From Hydrogenovibrio sp. UBA654 (GTDB lineage Bacteria > Pseudomonadota > Gammaproteobacteria > Thiomicrospirales > Thiomicrospiraceae): DNA of 11,672 nt. Location: contig DBOE01000066.1 in assembly GCA_002299585.1 (NCBI GenBank), positions 2,336 to 14,007 on the forward strand, given 5' to 3'. The notes beneath the pieces were generated by a model. It searched no databases. It was given only the letters and a program-made list of their open reading frames with translations, and was not told where the DNA came from. Shown piece by piece: positions 6,621 to 11,672 of the stretch. The translations under genes were made by a program, and so were the position numbers. Position 1 is the first letter of the stretch, and each line of letters starts with the position of its first letter.

Positions 6621-7703
6621 ATGACTTATAGACCAACTAGAGTTGAAATAGACCTATCTGCTTTACTACAAAATTTAACTCAAGTTAAAGCTTTTGCACC
6701 TAAGTCTAAAATATTAGCAATTATTAAAGCTAATGGTTATGGTCATGGAATCATTAGAGTAGCTAGTCAATTATCTTCGGCTGACGGTTTTGGTGTGGCA
6801 TCAATTGATGAAGCAATATTATTACGCCAAAATGGTTTTTTGCATAAAATTATTTTATTAGAAGGTCTTTTTGGCGAACAAGAACTAGAATTGGTTATCC
6901 AGCATAGGTTAGAAGTAGTTGTGCATTCTTTTTATCAGTTAGAATGGTTGGAATCTGTATCCTCAAGTAAAATTTCACAAATTACTGTCTGGATTAAGAT
7001 AGATACGGGGATGCATCGTCTTGGTTTTCTTGGCGAGGAGTTAGTAGAGTTAAAAGCTAGGATAGCTAAGCTAAAAAACCTAGCTAATATTAATTGGCTT
7101 TCTCACTTTTCCTCAGCAGATAGTTCAGTAGATTTTACACAGCAGCAAATAAAAAAGTTTGCAGAATTAACCGCAAGGGTTACTGGCGAGAAAAGTTTAG
7201 CTAATTCTGCTGCTATTGAGCGGTTTGCTGAATCTCATTTGGACTGGGTAAGACCAGGGATAATGTTATACGGAGTAGGAGGGCATAAACAATCAGTTCC
7301 TAACTTTAAACCAGTAATGACATTTTGTTCGCAAATTATTTCTTTAAAGTGGTTAGAAAGAGGTGACAGTGTTGGTTATGATAATACTTGGTCGGCAGAT
7401 AAAAAAACATTAATTGCTATAGTTGCGGTAGGCTATGGAGATGGTTACCCAAGGCATGCAGAAACAGGAACTCCAGTTTTTATTTCTGGGCAAATATTAC
7501 CACTTGTAGGTAGGGTTTCAATGGATATGATTAATGTTGATGTTACCCTTATTGCAGATAAGGTTTTTATAGGTTCTGAGGTGATTCTTTGGGGTAAAAA
7601 CTTACCTGTTGCTAAGGTTGCCAAGTTTGCAAGCACAATTAGCTATGAACTTTTGTGTGGCATAACAGAGAGGGTGCCAAAAATAGAAGTTAAAGATGAT
7701 TAA
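6621..7703 (+). CDS. alr: Alanine racemase (PLP-dependent)
   Basis: Alr interconverts L- and D-alanine in the cytoplasm, supplying D-Ala for peptidoglycan. The 360 residues match the usual length. The PLP lysine is K36 in AIIKANGYGHG, and the second catalytic base is Y253 in SVGYDNTW. Other family marks are WIKIDTGMHRLGF (124-136), DWVRPGIMLYG with the PLP-nitrogen arginine R211 (208-218), GYGDGYPR (271-278) and VGRVSMDM (296-303). It follows dnaB by 12 bases, an order common in this bacterial group. The last eight bases overlap the ATG of the following nudF reading frame. Confidence 0.96.
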   Translation: MTYRPTRVEIDLSALLQNLTQVKAFAPKSKILAIIKANGYGHGIIRVASQLSSADGFGVASIDEAILLRQNGFLHKIILLEGLFGEQELELVIQHRLEVVVHSFYQLEWLESVSSSKISQITVWIKIDTGMHRLGFLGEELVELKARIAKLKNLANINWLSHFSSADSSVDFTQQQIKKFAELTARVTGEKSLANSAAIERFAESHLDWVRPGIMLYGVGGHKQSVPNFKPVMTFCSQIISLKWLERGDSVGYDNTWSADKKTLIAIVAVGYGDGYPRHAETGTPVFISGQILPLVGRVSMDMINVDVTLIADKVFIGSEVILWGKNLPVAKVAKFASTISYELLCGITERVPKIEVKDD

Positions 7704-8279
7704 AAAAATAGTAGATTTAAAAAAACTAGAGAATTTAATGGGTTTTTTAAATTAGATAAACTAAGTTATAGTTTTTCAAAATATAATGGTGGATTATCTG
7801 AAGCAATTACAAGAGAACTTTTTGTTCGTGGTGATGCTATTATAGTTCTACTTTATGATTCTAAAAAACAAAAAGTAATTTTAGTCGAGCAGTGTAGAGT
7901 GGGGGCAATAGACTTTAGACAAAAAAACAATGAACAGGCTTGGTTATTAGAGCCTGTTGCTGGAATGATCGATGAAGGTGAAAGTCAAATACAAGCCTGT
8001 GCAAGAGAAGCCAAAGAAGAGGCAGGGGTAAAAAATGCAACTTTTAAATTTATTTATAGTTTTTACCCAAGCCCAGCAGCTTGCGAAGAAGTTTTACATT
8101 TATATGCTGCGGACATTGATTATAAAAATTTACCAAAATATGCTGGCTTAGAGTCAGAAGCAGAAGATATTAAGGTAGTTATTTTTAGTTATGCTAAAGC
8201 CAAGCAAAAATTACTTGCTGGTGAGTTTAATGTAGCAAGTACTATAATTGCATTGCAATGGTTATTTTTACGGGGTTAA
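7696..8279 (+). pseudogene. nudF: ADP-ribose pyrophosphatase NudF, split by a -1 frame change in a poly(A) run
   Basis: NudF hydrolyses ADP-ribose to AMP and ribose 5-phosphate. The Nudix box is complete: GMIDEGE, then AREAKEEAGV with the expected G-x5-E-x7-RE-U-x-EE-x-G spacing. Flanking matches to E. coli NudF are WLLEPVAGM, SFYPSPAACEEV and ASTIIALQWL. Homology extends upstream of GTG 7899 in the same frame (NGFFKLDKLSY, RELFVRGDAIIVLL, VILVEQCRVGA), but that frame has no ATG, GTG or TTG back to the alr stop at 7701. An ATG at 7696, overlapping alr as in a coupled operon, begins MIKKIVDLKK in another frame and stops at 7753. One extra A in A7 (7719-7725), or ribosomal slippage there, would join the parts into about 194 residues. 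Starting at 7899 would lose the N-terminal domain. It may be a pseudogene, a sequencing error or a recoded gene. Confidence 0.75.
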
Positions 8280-8283
8280 AGTT

Positions 8284-8649
8284 ATGTTTTGTTTGTTTAG
8301 AAATTCAAGGTTTGTATATCCATTAAATTATTTAGCTTTTATTTTAAGCATTATGCCTGTTATTTATTGGCTTTATTTTGCTTTAATTGAAAAATCATTT
8401 TTAAATAATTTTATTAGTGGTCAAACCTTATTTGTAGATTTACTCTTAGGTTTACCTGTAGTTTTGTTGTTTGCGATAATTATTTATGCCATGATTTATT
8501 GGGTTTTTAAAATAATTATTATTCTGTTGGCACCATATTTATTAGAAGAAAACAAATGTGAAACAGATCCAGATACTTTTGATCCAGCTACAATACAAGA
8601 ATATGGTGAGGATTATTGGCAAGATAAAAATAAAGAAAACAAAAAATAA
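8284..8649 (+). CDS. Small membrane protein of unknown function
   Basis: I do not recognise this 121-residue protein. It has two or three hydrophobic stretches: about 13-35 (PLNYLAFILSIMPVIYWLYF), 49-75 (a long run centred on GLPVVLLFAIIIYAMI) and an adjoining 76-87 (IIIILLAPYLL). A charged, acidic-to-lysine-rich C-terminal tail follows, with ETDPDTFDPATIQEYGEDYW and DKNKENKK. The reading frame opens at 8248, but ATG 8284, four bases after the nudF stop, is the natural start; 8248 would add 12 residues inside nudF. The MATE gene begins at the very next base after its stop, so it belongs to the same operon. Confidence 0.7.
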   Translation: MFCLFRNSRFVYPLNYLAFILSIMPVIYWLYFALIEKSFLNNFISGQTLFVDLLLGLPVVLLFAIIIYAMIYWVFKIIIILLAPYLLEENKCETDPDTFDPATIQEYGEDYWQDKNKENKK

Positions 8650-10017
8650 GTGTCCATACTTAATGAATCTAAACAGTTAGTTAAATTATCTTGGCCAATA
8701 TTAATTGCTCAATTATCACTTGCCTCTTTAGGAGTTATAGATACCATAATGGCAGGGCAAGTTAGCACTGATGATTTAGCGGCAATAGGCTTAGGTTCAA
8801 GCATCCTTTTCCCCGTAATGATGCTGGCAGTAGGTCTATTAATAACTATAACAACTTTAGTTGCTAAACAATTTGGTAAAAAAGATTTTCGGCAAATGGA
8901 AGTTTTTTTTCAACAAGGAATTTGGTTGTCTATTCCTCTTGGAATAATCACTTTTTTTTTATTAATAAATAGTTCTTGGGTTTTAAATCTACTACCCTTA
9001 ACAGATAAAGTATTTCAACTAAGTAATGATTATTTATTTTATATAGCTTTTGGCTTACCAGCGCTTTCTGTCTATTTTGTATTTAGGTATTTTTGGGAAG
9101 CGATAGGTTTAACCTTGCCAACCATGTGGATAAGTTTGTTGACAATCTTAATTAATGTACCACTAAATGCTATATTTATTTATGGTTGGGGGGGGGTTGA
9201 TGCTTATGGCGCGTCAGGTTGTGGTATCGCTTCGGCTATTACTATGTGGTTGATATTGATAGTGGCTATAGTTTATGCTTTATTATCCAAAAAAATAACC
9301 CCTTATCTAAATTTAAAACCTAGTAACTTTAAATTTCCTATCTGGAAGGGGGGTATACAAAATATTTTGTTATTAGGAATCCCTAACACTTTTGCAATAT
9401 TATTTGAAGTTAGCTTATTTAGTTTTATTGGTTTATTCATAGCTGTATTAGGGACAAAAGTTATAGCATCCCAGCAAATAGGGGTTAGTTATACTTCATT
9501 ATTATTCATGCTACCCTTAAGCATTTCTATGGCAATAACTATTAGAGTTAGTCAAGCTTATGGTAAATCTCAAAAAAAAAAGGTTTATAATAGAATTTAT
9601 TCTGGTTTATTAATGTCTTTAATTGCAGGTATTTTTCTAGCCGTATTTACTTATTTTTTAAAAGAACCTATTACTAAACTTTTTACTGATGATGTAGAAG
9701 TTTTTAAATTAGCGGTAGGTTTATTGGGAATTGCGGCAATATATCAAGTTTTTGACTCTATACAGGCATCTTGCTCAGGTGCTTTAAGGGGGCTGCACAA
9801 TACTAATATAATTATGTGGGTAACTTTTGTTTGTTTTTGGGGTATAGGTTTGGGAATAGGATATTTATTTGCTTTTACTCCAGTTTTTTTTGAACCTATG
9901 GGGGTAAAAGGATTTTGGTATTCAATAGTGATAGGTTTTTTTGTAGCGACAATAATTTTATTAAGCAAACTATTTTCACTACTTAAAAAATTAGAGCAGC
10001 GAGGTGAAATTCTTTAA
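8650..10017 (+). CDS. MATE family cation-coupled multidrug exporter, NorM/MdtK type
   Basis: This is an inner-membrane efflux pump of 455 residues with about 12 membrane segments, exchanging Na+ or H+ for cationic drugs. The NorM-type N-terminus reads LSWPILIAQLSLASLGVIDT, followed by IMAGQVSTDDLAAIGLGSSI. The acidic residues that couple ions in Vibrio NorM (D36, E255, D371) appear to correspond to D31 in IDTIMAG, E253 in LFEVSL and D369 in VFDSIQ. The cytoplasmic motif QFGKKD, the GASGCGIASA helix and GALRGL are also present. Translation starts at GTG 8650, directly abutting the previous stop, with only weak purines upstream. The gene contains unusual homopolymers: T8 (8903-8910), T9 (8952-8960), G9 (9188-9196) and A10 (9572-9581). 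The substrate cannot be told from sequence. Confidence 0.92.
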   Translation: MSILNESKQLVKLSWPILIAQLSLASLGVIDTIMAGQVSTDDLAAIGLGSSILFPVMMLAVGLLITITTLVAKQFGKKDFRQMEVFFQQGIWLSIPLGIITFFLLINSSWVLNLLPLTDKVFQLSNDYLFYIAFGLPALSVYFVFRYFWEAIGLTLPTMWISLLTILINVPLNAIFIYGWGGVDAYGASGCGIASAITMWLILIVAIVYALLSKKITPYLNLKPSNFKFPIWKGGIQNILLLGIPNTFAILFEVSLFSFIGLFIAVLGTKVIASQQIGVSYTSLLFMLPLSISMAITIRVSQAYGKSQKKKVYNRIYSGLLMSLIAGIFLAVFTYFLKEPITKLFTDDVEVFKLAVGLLGIAAIYQVFDSIQASCSGALRGLHNTNIIMWVTFVCFWGIGLGIGYLFAFTPVFFEPMGVKGFWYSIVIGFFVATIILLSKLFSLLKKLEQRGEIL

Positions 10018-10037
10018 AATTTGCTAAGAATTTTTAT
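10007..10037 (+). terminator. Possible terminator between converging genes
   Basis: AAATTCTT (10007-10014), at the end of the MATE gene, pairs with AAGAATTT (10026-10033) around an 11-nt loop, followed by TTATC and T-rich sequence. The stem is AT-rich and overlaps the 3' ends of both convergent genes. It is plausible for the plus-strand transcript; there is no T tail on the minus strand. Confidence 0.35.
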
Positions 10038-10167
10038 CTTTATCGTTATTTTTAAATACCTTAAAGACCCACCACATAGCTAAACTAACTATAATAACAG
10101 CAACAACAGAAAGACCTGCTGTAATCAATAAAGCTTCTCCAACATCATCCATTCCAATACTGTGCAT
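10024..10167 (-). CDS. 47-residue single-pass membrane peptide, unknown
   Basis: The minus strand carries an ATG-to-TAG frame of 47 codons. The peptide is a short acidic N-terminus (MHSIGMDDVGEAL), one hydrophobic helix at about 13-38 (LLITAGLSVVAVIIVSLAMW and WVFKVF) and a polar basic tail (KNNDKDKNS). This charge pattern suggests N-out/C-in insertion and resembles many small bacterial membrane peptides; inovirus coat proteins share the shape, but no phage context exists. Support for a real gene comes from good codon sense, a near-consensus minus-strand promoter (TTTACA, 17 bp, TATTAT) with a TSS about 37 bp upstream, and tail-to-tail packing six bases from the MATE gene. The Shine-Dalgarno is weak (GGAT). 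M6 is an alternative start. No family is recognised. Confidence 0.6.
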   Translation of the reverse strand: MHSIGMDDVGEALLITAGLSVVAVIIVSLAMWWVFKVFKNNDKDKNS

Positions 10168-10191
10168 TTAATATTATCCATAAATAAAAAG

Positions 10192-10239
10192 GTTAAACAA
10201 TAATTCTAATATAATATAATATTGTGTTAGTAATGTAAA
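10192..10239. promoter_or_regulatory. Overlapping divergent promoters of the small peptide and SPOR genes
   Basis: Minus strand: -35 TTTACA (complement of 10234-10239), 17-bp spacer, -10 TATTAT (complement of 10211-10216), each five of six to consensus. Plus strand: two TATAAT hexamers sharing one base (10210-10215 and 10215-10220), with TTAAAC (10193-10198) 16 bp before the second. The -10 boxes of the two directions overlap, so polymerase should bind one way or the other. AT-rich sequence makes chance matches easy, but the minus-strand pair is good. Confidence 0.5.
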
Positions 10240-10261
10240 AATAAAATTAATTAGATAAAAT

Positions 10262-11242
10262 ATGAAAGAATTAGAAAAAGAAAGGGCGGATCTACTTAAA
10301 GCTATTGAAAACAAAGCCCAACAATTATCATCAAAAAGAAGCAAGTCAGCTGATAATAAAGAGCACAACCTAAAAGACTGGTTGAGTGCTGCGGAGAACA
10401 TTATACCATCTGATTCAGATTATAGAGGCTCGTCTAAAAACAATAAAAAGCCAACACAAGTTTTGAATAAACCACAAAAATCCTGGTTATTTATTTCAAT
10501 TATTATTTTTTCATTAATAATAGGTGCATCTTATATAGCTTATATTAGTATTAATAAAGAATTTACTCAAGTAAAAACAAGTCAAGAACGCAATGCCACA
10601 GAAGTGGAACTATTAAAAGATTTAATAATTGAATTAGAACAAAAAATAGATATTCAAGAAAAAAAAATTAAATATCTAAAAGATATCTCATCAGTAAAAT
10701 CATCTTCGGATAAAAAAATAACATCTAAAAGTAATACGCAAGAAAAATTAGTCTATCTTGAAAGTCAAATAGAAAAGATAAACCAAATAGACCTTAAATT
10801 AAAAAAATTAATACAAAAAAAAGAAAATAATAACTTAAAAATAGCGAGACAAGAGCAGACTCCAATAACAAATGATTTAAATAAGCTTGCATTCAAAGTT
10901 TTAGAAAAAATAACAAAACCTTTAGCAGCTACAAAGTCTATTAAAAACTACTCTGTTGATGCCAAATGGTTAATGAATCAACCGCTTACTAACTATACTT
11001 TACAGTTGGCAAGCTTGCCAAATAAAGACTCCGCAAAAAAATTGATAAAGGACAAATCTATAGAAGGAGGCAAAATAATTATTCAACATGATCCAGATCC
11101 AAGTTTAACAAAATACATAGTTATAATAGGCTCTTACTCAGACATAAAAGAAGCTAATGATTACCGCCAAAAATATAAGGAAAAATTTGGCATTATTTCG
11201 TGGCTTCGCAATGTAAAAAATATAGTTCCTAGAGTTAAATAA
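10262..11242 (+). CDS. SPOR-domain inner-membrane protein, DamX-like
   Basis: SPOR domains bind denuded peptidoglycan strands at the division septum. This 326-residue protein has a charged cytoplasmic N-terminus with a helical start (MKELEKERADLLKAIENKAQ) and one membrane helix at about 75-97 (SWLFISIIIFSLIIGASYIA). A periplasmic part rich in Lys and Glu follows, with coiled-coil-like stretches around 103-140 and 158-187. The C-terminal SPOR domain, about 236-320, contains WLMNQPLTNYTLQLASLPNK and KYIVIIGSYSDIKEANDY. The phrase W-x(6,8)-YTLQLAS and the bitopic layout recall DamX of enteric bacteria, but the middle is unlike it and shorter, so orthology is unproven. No clear Shine-Dalgarno precedes ATG 10262. 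It stands alone, between divergent promoters and the tRNA promoter. Confidence 0.82.
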   Translation: MKELEKERADLLKAIENKAQQLSSKRSKSADNKEHNLKDWLSAAENIIPSDSDYRGSSKNNKKPTQVLNKPQKSWLFISIIIFSLIIGASYIAYISINKEFTQVKTSQERNATEVELLKDLIIELEQKIDIQEKKIKYLKDISSVKSSSDKKITSKSNTQEKLVYLESQIEKINQIDLKLKKLIQKKENNNLKIARQEQTPITNDLNKLAFKVLEKITKPLAATKSIKNYSVDAKWLMNQPLTNYTLQLASLPNKDSAKKLIKDKSIEGGKIIIQHDPDPSLTKYIVIIGSYSDIKEANDYRQKYKEKFGIISWLRNVKNIVPRVK

Positions 11243-11255
11243 CTTCCCCCTAACT

Positions 11256-11286
11256 ATGTTAGTTATTAAGTGTCTGCTTGACTTAA
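11256..11286 (+). repeat. Intergenic repeat, copy B (with the darP hairpin and the post-tRNA copy)
   Basis: GTTAGTTATTAAGTGTCT here shares GTTATTAAGTG exactly with 1185-1195 and GTTAGTTATTAA exactly with 11559-11570. A 6-bp hairpin, TTAAGT (11266-11271) with ACTTAA (11281-11286), can form, and its 3' arm overlaps the -35 box of the tRNA promoter. It follows the SPOR gene by 13 bases and might also serve as its transcript end. Confidence 0.45.
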
Positions 11287-11306
11287 CTCTAACAGATCTC
11301 TATAAT
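11278..11306 (+). promoter_or_regulatory. Promoter of the tRNA-Leu/tRNA-Val unit
   Basis: TTGACT (11278-11283) and TATAAT (11301-11306) are separated by exactly 17 bp, eleven of twelve positions matching the sigma70 consensus. Transcription should start near 11313, giving about 36 nt of leader before tRNA-Leu. This is the strongest promoter in the window, as expected for stable RNA. Confidence 0.8.
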
Positions 11307-11348
11307 TTAGCAGGTTTCAAAATAGCTTCCCATAAAAGTTATTGCTAT

Positions 11349-11435
11349 GCCAGTGTGATGGAATTGGTAGACATGACGGATTCAAAATCCGTTGCCTTTA
11401 CGGGCGTGGCGGTTCGAGTCCGCCCACTGGTACCA
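11349..11435 (+). tRNA. tRNA-Leu (anticodon CAA)
   Basis: This is an 87-nt class II tRNA. The acceptor arm GCCAGTG pairs with CACTGGT (1-72 as G-U), followed by discriminator A and an encoded CCA. The anticodon arm ACGGA-TTCAAAA-TCCGT exposes CAA, which reads UUG. A long variable arm (TGCCTTTACGGGCGT) and a T arm GGCGG-TTCGAGT-CCGCC are typical of leucine tRNAs. It is 19 bases before tRNA-Val, presumably on one transcript. Confidence 0.96.
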
Positions 11436-11454
11436 TCTTCAATCCTTTTTTTAT

Positions 11455-11531
11455 ACGACCGTAGCTCAGTTGGTTAGAGCACTACCTTGACATGGTAGGG
11501 GTCGGTGGTTCAAATCCACTCGGTCGTACCA
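11455..11531 (+). tRNA. tRNA-Val (anticodon GAC)
   Basis: This is a 77-nt tRNA. The acceptor ACGACCG pairs with CGGTCGT, then A and encoded CCA. The D arm contains AGCTCAGTTGGTTAGAGC; the anticodon arm CTACC-TTGACAT-GGTAG gives GAC, which reads GUC and GUU. The T loop is TTCAAAT. The body is nearly identical to E. coli tRNA-Val(GAC). It is co-transcribed with tRNA-Leu just upstream. Confidence 0.96.
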
Positions 11532-11556
11532 ACTCCTAACTTAAAAAATAAACACC

Positions 11557-11601
11557 TTGTTAGTTATTAATAATCGTCTTCTTTAAGGAGTCACTTAACA
11601 A
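11557..11601 (+). repeat. Intergenic repeat, copy C, after tRNA-Val; possible terminator
   Basis: TTGTTAGTTATTAA is followed by CGTCTTCTTTAAGGAGTCAC and TTA, which matches the darP-hairpin sequence (1193-1215) at about 16 of 23 positions. Inverted arms TTGTTA (11557-11562) and TAACAA (11596-11601) enclose a small CTTCT-TTA-AGGAG stem with one G-U pair. The position, 25 bases after tRNA-Val, suits an end-of-transcript element, though no T tract follows. Confidence 0.4.
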
Positions 11602-11672
11602 CGGATTGAAATTCTGTGTGGACTTCTAGCCTATCAATTATAGGCATGTATTGCAGGCAATAGCTAGCTATT
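11602..11672. other. Non-coding end of window with three short inverted repeats
   Basis: No gene is supported here; the longest minus-strand ATG frame has 18 codons. Three inverted repeats follow one another: GCCTAT-caatt-ATAGGC (11629-11645), ATTGC-ag-GCAAT (11649-11660) and the perfect 14-base palindrome AATAGCTAGCTATT (11659-11672), which runs to the window end and may continue. They could belong to the regulatory region of the next gene. Confidence 0.4.

Noticed and set aside
7899..8279. NudF starting at GTG 7899 as a complete gene.
   Set aside because: Clear NudF homology continues about 55 residues further upstream in the same frame, and the GTG lies in the conserved VEQCRVG stretch, so this start would remove the N-terminal domain.
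10024..10167. Filamentous-phage major coat protein.
   Set aside because: The size and single helix are similar, but there is no signal peptide and no phage gene nearby; small membrane peptides often look like this.
10174..10401. Minus-strand 75-codon frame opposite the SPOR gene start.
   Set aside because: It is antisense to the well-supported SPOR gene and covers the promoter region; its hydrophobic content follows from the AT-rich complement.
11256..11477. A 73-codon plus-strand open frame after the SPOR gene.
   Set aside because: It runs through the tRNA-Leu gene and into tRNA-Val, and its translation is just tRNA sequence read as protein.
1..11672. Defence, toxin-antitoxin, secretion or biosynthetic system.
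   Set aside because: Nearly all genes are recognisable housekeeping genes; the unknown small membrane proteins do not form a coherent multi-gene system by context.

Overview
The window comes from the chromosome of an AT-rich gammaproteobacterium; G+C is roughly one third by eye. Every recognisable protein resembles its gammaproteobacterial counterpart. The order rpsF-rpsR-DUF2232-rplI-dnaB-alr, with a DUF2232 membrane protein between S18 and L9, is what I know from the Pseudomonas group. A low-GC, host-associated relative of Pseudomonadales is my best guess, and it is an inference from gene order and composition only. I see no phage, insertion sequence, CRISPR array or defence locus: this is mostly core genome, with a less conserved stretch from about 8280 to 10260.

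Layout. Bases 1-1181 hold the 3' end of ligA (NAD-dependent DNA ligase) and, three bases later, darP/yjgA (ribosome maturation), closed by a strong hairpin. ycaO follows (1240-2961), the partner of RimO in S12 methylthiolation, and ends at an AT-rich terminator. A promoter and a structured leader of about 100 nt precede rpsF-rpsR-DUF2232-rplI (3127-5072), which ends at a clear terminator. A second transcription unit carries dnaB, alr, a frameshifted nudF, a small unknown membrane protein and a NorM-type MATE exporter (5187-10017). A 47-codon membrane-peptide gene on the minus strand (10024-10167) and a DamX-like SPOR protein (10262-11242) are divergently transcribed from overlapping promoters. 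A near-consensus promoter then drives tRNA-Leu(CAA) and tRNA-Val(GAC). The last 140 bases are non-coding and rich in inverted repeats.

Themes. Translation dominates the left and centre: S6, S18 and L9, two factors that act on ribosomes or ribosomal proteins (DarP, YcaO), and two tRNAs. Replication (DnaB, LigA) and the cell envelope (Alr, the SPOR protein) make up most of the rest.

The least expected signals are a one-base break in nudF inside a poly(A) run that is also a correctly phased slippery heptamer, a nine-G run inside the AT-rich MATE gene, an attenuator-like rpsF leader, an intergenic repeat present in three degenerate copies, and the unrecognised 47-residue single-helix peptide. 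I found no clear new multi-gene system.
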